In this document: in pieces, positions 6,628-13,045 of the stretch
Layout of the letters: each line of letters begins with the position of its first letter
Numbering within the stretch: the stretch's first letter is position 1
DNA from: JBFEYJ01 sp041563315
GTDB taxonomy: Bacteria; Pseudomonadota; Gammaproteobacteria; Thiohalomonadales; Thiohalomonadaceae
NCBI GenBank assembly: GCA_041563315.1
Contig: JBFFNE010000084.1
Coordinates: 1-13,045 of the forward strand
Reading direction: 5' to 3'
DNA length: 13,045 nucleotides
Program-made: the position numbers and the translations under genes
Notes under the pieces: generated by a model
Told to the model about the DNA's origin: nothing
What the model saw: the letters and a program-made list of their open reading frames with translations, nothing else
Database searches by the model: none

Positions 6628-7236
6628 ATGAGCGAACAAACGACAATTATCGACATTCTCCGCCACGGTGAGCCGATAGGCGGCTCGAAATACCGTGGTC
6701 AGATTGATGATCCGCTGAGCGAAAAGGGATGGCAGCAGATGCGTACGGCGGTGACCGGGCGGGATGAGTGGCAGCATATTGTTTCCTCCGATCTGAGCCG
6801 CTGCGCCGATTTCGCCCGTGAACTGGGTGCGAGCCTCTCCATTGGAGTTGAGCTGGATCCCGGTTTTCGCGAAGTGGGTTTCGGCCGCTGGGAGGGCAAG
6901 AGTGCCAGCGAGCTGATGGCCGAAGACCTGGAGGGCACGGCTGCCTTCTGGCACGATCCGATCAACAATACCCCGCCAGAGGCTGAGCCGTTGCGGGAGT
7001 TTCAGGAGCGCGTAAATACGGCCTGGCAGGGACTGCTCGAGCGCCATGCCGGTAAACACTTGTTACTGGTGGGCCACGCCGGCATGATGCGCATCCTGTT
7101 ACTCAATGCGCTGGGACTGCCGCTTGAGGCTTTCTACCGTTTTGATCCGCGTAATGCCAGCATAGTGCGTATCCGCATTGACACGGGACGCTACGGTGAA
7201 GCCTGGCACCAGCTTGTGTTCAGCGGACCGCAATGA
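6628..7236 (+). CDS. cobC: Histidine phosphatase, probable alpha-ribazole phosphatase (CobC-like)
   Basis: This 202-residue protein belongs to the phosphoglycerate mutase-like histidine phosphatases. The phosphorylated histidine is in R12-H13-G14, the second histidine is H150 (LLVGHAGMMR), and EVGFGRWEGK is the usual middle block. These features do not give substrate specificity. The call as alpha-ribazole-5'-phosphate phosphatase comes from its position between cobT and cobS; in this pathway CobC removes the phosphate after or before CobS acts. The gene lies 77 bases after cobT with only a weak ribosome binding site (GGAAAA). Its stop overlaps the cobS start by four bases, supporting a shared pathway. 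Confidence 0.85.
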   Translation: MSEQTTIIDILRHGEPIGGSKYRGQIDDPLSEKGWQQMRTAVTGRDEWQHIVSSDLSRCADFARELGASLSIGVELDPGFREVGFGRWEGKSASELMAEDLEGTAAFWHDPINNTPPEAEPLREFQERVNTAWQGLLERHAGKHLLLVGHAGMMRILLLNALGLPLEAFYRFDPRNASIVRIRIDTGRYGEAWHQLVFSGPQ

Positions 7237-7976
7237 CTTCCTTCTGGCTCGCCTTGCAGTTTCTTACCCGCCTGCCAACGCCGGTGCAATCAGACATCGA
7301 CATACAACAGGTAGGTCGGTCTCTGGTCTGGTATCCGCTGGTGGGCTTGTTGCTTGGCGCTATTATGTGGGGGGCGGCATTTTTTCTGCAGGATCAGGAG
7401 CGGTTTCTCGCCGCCGCCGTTCTGCTGACTTTGTGGGTTGCGCTCACCGGTGCGCTTCACCTGGATGGACTGGCCGACAGCGCCGATGCCTGGGTCGGTG
7501 GGCTGGGGGATCGGGAGCGCACCCTGGCGATCATGAAGGATCCTGCCAGCGGCCCGATAGGTGTCACGGCAGTGGTTCTCTTGCTACTGCTCAAGTTCGC
7601 TGCGTTGGCAGCACTGCTACAAGGCGGTGAGCTATTGGCACTGCTGGTGATCCCGCCGCTGGCCCGTAGCGGCGTCGCCCTGCTGTTCGTCACCACGCCC
7701 TATGTACGTCCCGGTGGTTTGGGTGATGCTCTGGCAAACCACGCCCCACGCCTGCCGGTCATCGTCGCTGCGCTGGCGGTCATCGGTTTGCTCCTCGGCA
7801 TAACGGGTATTAGTGGGGGAGTGATACTGGCCGCCTTATTGTTGTTATGGCTCTGGCTGCGTTACAGAGTAATGAAAAGACTCGGCGGCTTCACCGGTGA
7901 TATTGCCGGCGCCGCGCTGGAGTTGCTTGAGGCCGCCACCCTGGTAGTAATTGTCCTCGTTGACCCCTATTTGTGA
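7233..7976 (+). CDS. cobS: Adenosylcobinamide-GDP ribazoletransferase (cobalamin synthase) CobS
   Basis: This 247-residue multi-pass inner-membrane enzyme joins adenosylcobinamide-GDP to alpha-ribazole (or its phosphate) to complete the nucleotide loop of cobalamin. The hallmark D78-GLADSADAWVGG motif, with acidic residues at 78, 82 and 85, is present, followed by KDPASGPIG. N-terminal ALQFLTRLPTP is also typical. Several hydrophobic helices fill the remainder. The start overlaps the phosphatase stop as ATGA. It is the last cob gene here; genes for corrin ring synthesis, cobalt insertion, adenosylation and aminopropanol attachment are not in the window. Confidence 0.96.
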   Translation: MTSFWLALQFLTRLPTPVQSDIDIQQVGRSLVWYPLVGLLLGAIMWGAAFFLQDQERFLAAAVLLTLWVALTGALHLDGLADSADAWVGGLGDRERTLAIMKDPASGPIGVTAVVLLLLLKFAALAALLQGGELLALLVIPPLARSGVALLFVTTPYVRPGGLGDALANHAPRLPVIVAALAVIGLLLGITGISGGVILAALLLLWLWLRYRVMKRLGGFTGDIAGAALELLEAATLVVIVLVDPYL

Positions 7977-8036
7977 CCGTCTAGAATCTTCTCTGCTACT
8001 AAATAGTGACCACCTGATTAATCCTGATTGAGCGAT

Positions 8037-10685
8037 ATGATGAATAGAGAAACCACGCCGCAAACCATTTTCCTCAAGGACTACACACCGCCGGCTTATC
8101 TGGTCGATTCCCTGTCACTGCGTTTCGATCTGGACGAGGCGGCTACTGTGGTACACGCGAGGATGCGCCTGCATGCCAACCCGGATGCCGTGGCAGGACA
8201 GTCCCTCCGGCTCGATGGTCAGGAACTGAGTTTACTGGCGGTGCGTTTGAACGGTCGTGAGCTGGCTGCCTGTGATTATGCGGTTGATGCCGATTCACTT
8301 ACGCTGGAGACGCCTCCAATCGAGTTCGAACTGGAGATCGTGACCCGCATCAACCCCTTGGCCAACACCGCTCTGGAGGGACTCTATAGTTCAGGTGGCA
8401 ACTTCTGTACCCAGTGCGAGGCGGAAGGATTCCGCAAGATCACCTACTACCCGGACCGTCCCGATGTGATGACGGTTTTCACTACCACCATCGTCGCGGA
8501 TAGGGCGAAATACCCAGTGCTGCTCTCCAACGGTAACCCGGTCGAACGTGGGGAACTCGAAGGTGGCCGTCATTTCGTTACCTGGAACGATCCCTTTCCC
8601 AAGCCCTGTTATCTTTTTGCCCTGGTGGCAGGTGACCTGGTCTGCGTTGAGGACCATTTCACTACCCTGAGCGGTCGCGATGTATTGCTCCAGATCTACG
8701 TGCAGCACGGCAACGAGGATAAGACCGCCCACGCCATGGCTTCGCTTAAAAAGGCGATGGCCTGGGATGAGCAGGTCTATGGTCGTGAATATGATCTCGA
8801 TATCTATATGATCGTCGCGGTGGACGACTTCAACATGGGGGCGATGGAGAACAAAGGGCTGAATATCTTCAATTCCCGTTACGTGCTGGCCAAGCCCGAG
8901 ACCGCCACCGATGCGGATTTCTACGGCATCGAGAGTGTCATCGCCCATGAGTACTTTCATAACTGGTCGGGCAACCGCGTTACCTGTCGTGACTGGTTCC
9001 AGCTGAGCCTCAAGGAGGGGTTTACCGTCTTTCGCGACTCTCAGTTCTCCGCTGACATGAATTCGGCGGCGATCAAGCGTATCGACGATGTCACCCTGCT
9101 GCGCACCCACCAGTTCGCCGAGGATGGCGGGCCCATGGCCCATCCGGTGCGTCCCGACTCGTACGTGGAGATCAATAACTTTTATACCCTTACCGTGTAC
9201 GAAAAGGGCGCGGAGCTGATACATATGCTGCACACGCTGCTTGGCGCAGAGGGTTTTCGCAAGGGAAGCGATCTCTATTTCGAGCGTCACGACGGCCAAG
9301 CGGTGACCTGTGACGACTTCATCCGTGCCATGGCCGATGCCAACGAGTACGACCTCTCGACCTTCATGGGCTGGTATAGCCAGGCTGGCACACCGGTGGT
9401 GACGGTACGGCGCGAGTATGATGCCGACAACCGGAGGCTCACGCTGCATATTGGCCAGCACTGTCCGCCGACCCCGGGGCAGGAGCAAAAAGCGCCACAG
9501 CTGATTCCCATCGTTACCGCTGTGCTCGACAGCAGCGGACAACCGCTTCCATTACGGCCATATGGTGACAGCGGTGAGGCGCCAGACGAACGGGTATTGC
9601 TACTTGGGCAGGCCCAACAGTCATGGAGCTTCTGTGATATTCCCGAGACGGCGGTGCCGTCGCTGCTGCGAAATTTTTCTGCGCCAGTCAAACTGGATAC
9701 CGACTACACCGATGATGAGCTGGCATTTCTTATGGGCCATGACAGCGATCCTTTCAATCGCTGGAATGCCGGCCAGGCACTGGCACTCAAGGTATTGCTG
9801 GCGCGTTACGATGCCATGCAGCAGGGCGAGCAGCCCGGACTTCCGGCAGGCTTGACCCACGCTTTTGCCCATACCCTCGCCGACACGGCATTGGATCCGG
9901 CATTGGTTGCCGAAGCGATTACCCTGCCACAGGAATCCTACGTGGCAGAATTTATCGAAGGCTGCGACCCGGTATTGCTGCATCAGGCACATCGCAGTCT
10001 GCAATATGCGCTGGCTGATGCCTATCGAGAGATTCTGCTGGAGACTAGGGTCCGTAATCATGACAGCAGTGAGTACCGCACCGACGCCAAAGCGATGGCC
10101 CGACGGCGGTTGAAAAATCGCTGCTTGCACTATCTGATGCTGCTCAAGGATGAGTCCATTGGTGAGCAGTGTCGTGAGCAGTACGATAATGCCGATAACA
10201 TGACCGACGCGATGGCCGCACTGGGCGCGCTGGTGCATAATCGCCACGCCACGGCCCACACATCGCTGGAGGATTTTTACCGCTGCTGGAAGGGCGATGC
10301 GTTGGTGCTGGATAAATGGTTTTCGCTCCAGGCGACGTCACCGCAGGAAGATACCTTTGAAGTGGTACAACGCCTGGCACAGCACCCGGATTTTAATATC
10401 AAAAATCCCAATCGCGTGCGATCGCTCATTGGCACATTCGCCATGCGTAATCCGGTCGCTTTTCACCGTGCCGATGGGGAAGCCTACCGCTTTCATACCG
10501 ACTTTATCATGCAGCTTGATAAGCTCAATCCGCAGGTTGCGGCACGGATGATGACACCCTTGACCCAGTGGCGGCGATACGATACCTCACGCCAGGCGAT
10601 GATGCGCGGACAACTGCAGCGCATTCTGGATAGTGGTAGCTGCTCCAGGGATGCCTATGAGATTGTGAGCAAGAGTCTGGCGTGA
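8037..10685 (+). CDS. pepN: Aminopeptidase N (M1 family zinc metallopeptidase)
   Basis: This 882-residue protein (counted from the ATG at 8037) is close to E. coli PepN at 870. It is a cytosolic zinc enzyme removing N-terminal residues from peptides. The substrate-binding GAMEN motif is at 268-272. The zinc site is H304-E-Y-F-H308 with the third ligand E327, eighteen residues after the second histidine. A tyrosine in NNFYTLTVYEKG fits the transition-state residue. The N-terminal beta-sheet domain and the long helical C-terminal domain are both complete. An in-frame TTG at 8028 is possible, but ATG at 8037 or 8040 is likelier. The gene lies 60 bases after cobS and converges on the cyclase gene. 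Confidence 0.96.
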   Translation: MMNRETTPQTIFLKDYTPPAYLVDSLSLRFDLDEAATVVHARMRLHANPDAVAGQSLRLDGQELSLLAVRLNGRELAACDYAVDADSLTLETPPIEFELEIVTRINPLANTALEGLYSSGGNFCTQCEAEGFRKITYYPDRPDVMTVFTTTIVADRAKYPVLLSNGNPVERGELEGGRHFVTWNDPFPKPCYLFALVAGDLVCVEDHFTTLSGRDVLLQIYVQHGNEDKTAHAMASLKKAMAWDEQVYGREYDLDIYMIVAVDDFNMGAMENKGLNIFNSRYVLAKPETATDADFYGIESVIAHEYFHNWSGNRVTCRDWFQLSLKEGFTVFRDSQFSADMNSAAIKRIDDVTLLRTHQFAEDGGPMAHPVRPDSYVEINNFYTLTVYEKGAELIHMLHTLLGAEGFRKGSDLYFERHDGQAVTCDDFIRAMADANEYDLSTFMGWYSQAGTPVVTVRREYDADNRRLTLHIGQHCPPTPGQEQKAPQLIPIVTAVLDSSGQPLPLRPYGDSGEAPDERVLLLGQAQQSWSFCDIPETAVPSLLRNFSAPVKLDTDYTDDELAFLMGHDSDPFNRWNAGQALALKVLLARYDAMQQGEQPGLPAGLTHAFAHTLADTALDPALVAEAITLPQESYVAEFIEGCDPVLLHQAHRSLQYALADAYREILLETRVRNHDSSEYRTDAKAMARRRLKNRCLHYLMLLKDESIGEQCREQYDNADNMTDAMAALGALVHNRHATAHTSLEDFYRCWKGDALVLDKWFSLQATSPQEDTFEVVQRLAQHPDFNIKNPNRVRSLIGTFAMRNPVAFHRADGEAYRFHTDFIMQLDKLNPQVAARMMTPLTQWRRYDTSRQAMMRGQLQRILDSGSCSRDAYEIVSKSLA

Positions 10686-10688
10686 GAA

Positions 10689-10711
10689 AAGTCATCAGTC
10701 ATCAGTAAATC
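10689..10711. repeat. Heptamer repeat, left arm (GTCATCA GTCATCA GTAAATC)
   Basis: Two perfect GTCATCA units (10691-10704) are followed by GTAAATC (10705-10711), eight bases after the pepN stop. Bases 10689-10705 pair with 10745-10761 over 17 positions with two mismatches, including an unbroken 11-bp stretch (AAGTCATCAGT against ACTGATGACTT). The arms are separated by about 39 bases. The pair sits between convergent genes but has no T tract, so it is recorded as a repeat and not as a terminator. Confidence 0.8.
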
Positions 10712-10756
10712 TGTTGCAGATCCTGAGACAGTGTCGACAACCGACTGACAACTGAT

Positions 10757-10777
10757 GACTTACGACTTACGATTTAC
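10757..10777. repeat. Heptamer array (GACTTAC GACTTAC GATTTAC)
   Basis: Three consecutive 7-bp units run from 10757 to 10777. Read on the minus strand they are GTAAATC GTAAGTC GTAAGTC. The first of these equals the GTAAATC unit of the left arm at 10705-10711. The array overlaps the 3' end of the diguanylate cyclase gene and supplies its last codons and its TAA stop (10760-10762). Confidence 0.85.
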
Positions 10778-12058
10778 AGAATAGAATTCATGGTGATTCT
10801 TGCCGTGGCGCTTGGCATGATACATGGCATTATCCGCCTTTTTGACCAGGGTTTGTACCTGTTGTCCGTCGGTGGGGTATAGACTGATACCAATGCTGGT
10901 CGTGACGTGAGCCTCGTTGCCATTGATGTTGTAGGGTCTTGCGATCTCCTCGGTGATTTTCGTGGCGATTCTGGCGGCGCTTTCTTTGTTGTTTATTACC
11001 GGCAGGACGATGGTGAATTCATCACCACCAAACCGGGCCACCGTATCGCTACTGCGCAGGCACTCACTGAGACGCTTCGCGACCTCCTGTAGTAATTGAT
11101 CCCCGGCACCATGGCCGAGGCTATCGTTGATCGCCTTGAAACCGTCCAGGTCGAGAAACATCACCGCCAGGCGGTTGTTCGCGCGACGCGCCAGTGCCAG
11201 TGACTGTTTGAGTCGGTCATTGAAAAGGACCCGATTCGGCAAGTTGGTTAGCTGGTCATAGTGGGCCAGGTGTGCCAAGCGCTCCTCGTTTTCCTTCTCC
11301 GAGGTGATGTCGGAGAAGATACCGATGTAGTGTGTGAGAGCGCCCTGCTCATCCTTGACGGCGGTTACGGAGAGCCACTCCAGATAGATCTCACCGCTTT
11401 TGGTGGAATTCCAGATCTCCCCCTGCCACTGGCCGTTGCCCTCGAGGTCCTGCCACATTCTCTGATAGAAGGCCGTGTCCTGCCTGCCTGAGGAGAGCAT
11501 GTCAGGTTTTTGGCCGAGAGCCTCCTCGGCACTATAGCCGGTGACATCGGTAAAGGCCTTATTGACACTGATGATTGAGGTGTCCGGGGCGGTAATGACC
11601 ACGCCTTCGCTAGCGTTCTCAAACACCTTCCCCATCAGTTTTGCGGAGAGATTACGGTTATGGTTGAACTCGCGGCGCAGCGCATTGATGAGAAAGCGCA
11701 GCTCCTCGGAGAGATCGACCAGTTCATCGTATTCCTCCGGGGATATCTGGTCACTGCTCTGCTCCTTGATTAGTAGATCCTTGGCTGCCAGGTGCATTGT
11801 TTTGTGCACTTCGCCGAGATGGCTGAAGGTCTGGTCAGCCATGAGCGCCGGATCGTCAATACTGTGATACCAGCGGCCGAAGTGACAGTTTTGGTGCGGG
11901 TTTTCGCTGATATCGCTGTCATCAGCGGGCTGATTGCAGATCAGGGTGCGATTGACCCGTGCTAGCCATTTGGCGTGGTTTTCGACGGCACTCTCCAACT
12001 CGCTGGTGTATTTTTCCAGCTCGCTGACGGTGAGTTGACGAAAGAGATCGTGATTCAT
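10760..12058 (-). CDS. Zinc-sensing diguanylate cyclase, CZB-PAS-GGDEF
   Basis: This 432-residue cytosolic protein has no membrane segment. The N-terminal CZB domain has candidate zinc ligands H28, C58 (in NCHFGRWYH), H85 and H89. E. coli DgcZ uses H22, C52, H79 and H83, so all four are shifted by exactly six. A PAS domain follows at about 142-255 (VNKAFTDVTGYS, ending FSDITSEKE). The GGDEF domain occupies about 262-428, with metal-binding D303, an intact GGDEF at 344-348 and an inhibitory RxxD site at R335-D338. It should therefore make c-di-GMP and be subject to product feedback. In DgcZ, zinc binding lowers activity; the same here is inference. No EAL domain is present. A perfect TATAAT lies about 52 bases upstream. 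The last codons lie inside a heptamer repeat. Confidence 0.93.
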   Translation of the reverse strand: MNHDLFRQLTVSELEKYTSELESAVENHAKWLARVNRTLICNQPADDSDISENPHQNCHFGRWYHSIDDPALMADQTFSHLGEVHKTMHLAAKDLLIKEQSSDQISPEEYDELVDLSEELRFLINALRREFNHNRNLSAKLMGKVFENASEGVVITAPDTSIISVNKAFTDVTGYSAEEALGQKPDMLSSGRQDTAFYQRMWQDLEGNGQWQGEIWNSTKSGEIYLEWLSVTAVKDEQGALTHYIGIFSDITSEKENEERLAHLAHYDQLTNLPNRVLFNDRLKQSLALARRANNRLAVMFLDLDGFKAINDSLGHGAGDQLLQEVAKRLSECLRSSDTVARFGGDEFTIVLPVINNKESAARIATKITEEIARPYNINGNEAHVTTSIGISLYPTDGQQVQTLVKKADNAMYHAKRHGKNHHEFYSVNRKS

Positions 12059-12109
12059 GGAACTTCGCTACAGCACGCAAGGTTTGGGGTCGATGTCATA
12101 ATAATGACG

Positions 12110-12115
12110 ATTATA
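12110..12115 (-). promoter_or_regulatory. Candidate -10 element for the diguanylate cyclase gene
   Basis: On the minus strand TATAAT matches the sigma-70 -10 consensus at all six positions, about 52 bases before the cyclase ATG. A -35 is poor (CTGCGA, three of six matches, at 18-base spacing), so an activator may be needed. A small dyad, ATAAT-GACG-ATTAT (12101-12114), overlaps the -10 and could be an operator. A spurious match in AT-rich DNA is possible. Confidence 0.4.
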
Positions 12116-12184
12116 CGATAGTAAGGTGAAAAATCGCAGCCGTTCACCGATGATTTATACCACCAACCATAATTCCCCGGCTGC

Positions 12185-12616
12185 TCAGTCAATAATGTAA
12201 TCTTCAAGATCGCTGTTCTCGTCCAGTGCCAGCTCAGAGATCGCATAACCGCTAACGGCAATTCCCGCCTCGGGAACGCTCCCGTGCTTGCCAGTGACAA
12301 GCGGGTGCCAATCGGGCAGCGGCTTACCCTCGGCAAGCAGCCGGTAGGCACAGCTCTGCGGCATCCAGTAGAGCCCAGCTACGTTCTCCTGGGTAACCTG
12401 CAGGCACTCGGGCACCAGACGGGTGCGCTCGCGGTAGACGTTGCAGTGGCACTGTGCGATCTCCAGGTAGCGACAGGCCACGTTGGTGGTACAGAGCTCG
12501 CCGCTCTCCTCGTCTTCAAGCTTGATCAGGCAGCAGCGGGCGCAGCCGTCACACAGGCTCTCCCACTCCTCGCGGTTCATGTCAGCGAGGGACTTGTTCT
12601 CCCAAAAGCGTTCCAC
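12185..12616 (-). CDS. ycgN: YcgN-type cysteine-cluster protein (UPF0260)
   Basis: This 143-residue protein is recognisable as the YcgN/UPF0260 family. It has ten cysteines. The tight cluster C22-DG-C25-AR-CC28-29 is followed by C42, C48, C56, C58, C71 and C89, then PLPDWHPLVTG. Such spacing suggests an iron-sulphur or zinc site, but the function of the family is not established. The start is GTG at 12616 behind AGGGG; the first ATG (residue 13) would remove the conserved N-terminal WENKSL, so GTG is preferred. It lies three bases after the stop of the small gene upstream, so the two are probably co-transcribed. Confidence 0.92.
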   Translation of the reverse strand: MERFWENKSLADMNREEWESLCDGCARCCLIKLEDEESGELCTTNVACRYLEIAQCHCNVYRERTRLVPECLQVTQENVAGLYWMPQSCAYRLLAEGKPLPDWHPLVTGKHGSVPEAGIAVSGYAISELALDENSDLEDYIID

Positions 12617-12619
12617 CGT

Positions 12620-12883
12620 TCAGCCCCTGATGGCCTGGTCCATCCTTGTCTCGGCCTCTTGCCACGCGGCGGTGGCACTGCCGCCCTGTGCCATCAGTTC
12701 CATAAGACCGTAAGCCAGTTGGCGGGTTTCCGGGGTCATCTCCTTGAGCTTGGTTAGCAGGTAAGAGTGGCCGCCTTGAGGGATGGAGAGGGTCTTCACC
12801 AGTGCGTAGAGAAGAAGCGACTGGCCTGAACGGGCGTCGCCCTCGATACGGGCCAGGGTTTGTTCAAGGGGGGTCATGTCCAT
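12620..12883 (-). CDS. Small conserved-looking protein of unknown function
   Basis: This 87-residue protein was not recognised. It is predicted soluble and mostly helical, with no cysteine, signal peptide or membrane segment. Features are an N-terminal helix (TPLEQTLARIEGDA), a central SIPQGGHSYLLTKLKEM, and a C-terminal helix ending in AETRMDQAIRG. It looks genuine: GAGAGG lies seven bases before the ATG, codon use resembles its neighbours, and its stop is three bases before the ycgN start. A second in-frame ATG two codons later is possible. Being first in a two-gene unit with ycgN suggests a linked role, but none can be named. Confidence 0.75.
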   Translation of the reverse strand: MDMTPLEQTLARIEGDARSGQSLLLYALVKTLSIPQGGHSYLLTKLKEMTPETRQLAYGLMELMAQGGSATAAWQEAETRMDQAIRG

Positions 12884-12915
12884 GGGGAAGCCTCTCGGTG
12901 TGTTTCAGATTGGGT

Positions 12916-12935
12916 GCCATTGTATGACAAATGGC
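12916..12935. promoter_or_regulatory. Operator-like dyad with -10-like TACAAT upstream of the ycgN unit
   Basis: GCCATT (12916-12921) and AATGGC (12930-12935) form a 6-bp inverted repeat. An inner TTGT-ATG-ACAA dyad lies at 12920-12930. On the minus strand TACAAT (12919-12924) matches five of six -10 bases, about 35 bases before the small gene's ATG. No good -35 lies at the right distance. It is a candidate promoter and operator, with weak support. Confidence 0.3.
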
Positions 12936-12960
12936 CTCATCTTGCCGGGATGGTCAATAT

Positions 12961-12971
12961 TCAAAGTTCAA
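12961..12971. repeat. Single inverted copy of the ACTTTGA heptamer repeat
   Basis: TCAAAGTTCAA is the exact reverse complement of TTGAACTTTGA, which occurs in the array at the left end of the window. It lies nine bases from the REP-like hairpin. Confidence 0.7.
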
Positions 12972-12979
12972 GGATGGGG

Positions 12980-13017
12980 AGGCCGGATAAGCGACAGCGC
13001 ATGCGCTTATCCGGCCT
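12980..13017. repeat. REP-like palindrome with 14-bp arms
   Basis: AGGCCGGATAAGCG (12980-12993) and CGCTTATCCGGCCT (13004-13017) are perfect reverse complements with a 10-base loop. The right arm, continuing into TTATCCGGCCTAC, resembles the end of enterobacterial REP elements. Such elements are mobilised by RAYT-type transposases encoded elsewhere; none is present here. The inner GCGCATGCGC (12997-13006) is itself a palindrome and offers an alternative fold. Confidence 0.8.
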
Positions 13018-13026
13018 ACATGGTTC

Positions 13027-13045
13027 GTGGAGCAGGAGCGGCATC
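13027..13045. repeat. Partial hairpin repeat cut by the window edge
   Basis: GTGGAG (13027-13032) and AGCGGCATC (13037-13045) both recur, in the opposite orientation, at 112-117 and 102-110. The copy near the left end completes a GCGGCA/TGCCGC hairpin, so this one probably continues past the window as TTGCCGC. The spacing between blocks differs (four bases here, one there). Confidence 0.5.

Noticed and set aside
7178..7630. A 150-codon plus-strand frame overlapping cobC and cobS
   Set aside because: It is out of frame with the well-supported DGLADSADAWVGG motif of CobS, and its composition is arginine/glycine/serine-rich as in shadow frames.
8391..9542. A 383-codon open frame on the minus strand inside pepN
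   Set aside because: It lies wholly antisense to a complete aminopeptidase N with intact GAMEN and HEYFH motifs, and its translation shows no recognisable family.

Overview
The window reads as a stretch of core chromosome from a gammaproteobacterium. The ampD-ampE pair, an E. coli-type M1 aminopeptidase N, a YcgN-type cysteine-cluster protein, a DgcZ-like zinc-binding diguanylate cyclase and REP-like intergenic hairpins all point that way. The genus cannot be fixed from sequence alone. Coding density is high, neighbouring plus-strand genes often overlap as ATGA or TGATG, and base composition looks moderately GC-rich throughout. No tRNA, rRNA, transposase, integrase, phage gene or CRISPR array was seen, and no gene-free stretch exceeds about 165 bases.

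Layout. Positions 1-124 hold a heptamer array and small hairpins. Next is a minus-strand, membrane-anchored retropepsin-like protease (125-658). Divergent from it begins a long plus-strand run. It opens with two paralogous DUF1538 membrane proteins (758-2280), a PII-like protein (2283-2633), a CBS-pair protein (2630-3040) and a thioredoxin-fold protein (3063-3404). These lead without a break into ampD (3401-3982) and ampE (4014-4883). Four genes for late cobalamin assembly follow (cobU, cobT, a cobC-like phosphatase, cobS; 4976-7976), and then pepN (8037-10685). pepN converges on a minus-strand CZB-PAS-GGDEF diguanylate cyclase (10760-12058). Further right lies a minus-strand pair, a small unknown gene and a ycgN homologue (12185-12883). 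The window ends in repeat-rich non-coding DNA.

How the genes fit together. The DUF1538-DUF1538-PII-like-CBS block looks like a membrane transporter or channel with two cytosolic sensors whose families commonly bind adenine nucleotides. Its substrate is unknown, and it is the best candidate for an undescribed system here. AmpD and AmpE belong to peptidoglycan recycling and its signalling. CobU, CobS, CobT and the CobC-like phosphatase together build and attach the lower ligand of cobalamin. The cyclase should couple zinc, and possibly a PAS signal, to c-di-GMP.

The non-coding gaps are unusually structured. Three different 7-bp tandem repeats, a REP-like 14-bp-arm hairpin and a second GCGGCA/TGCCGC hairpin family recur in them. 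One heptamer array forms the last codons and stop of the cyclase gene.
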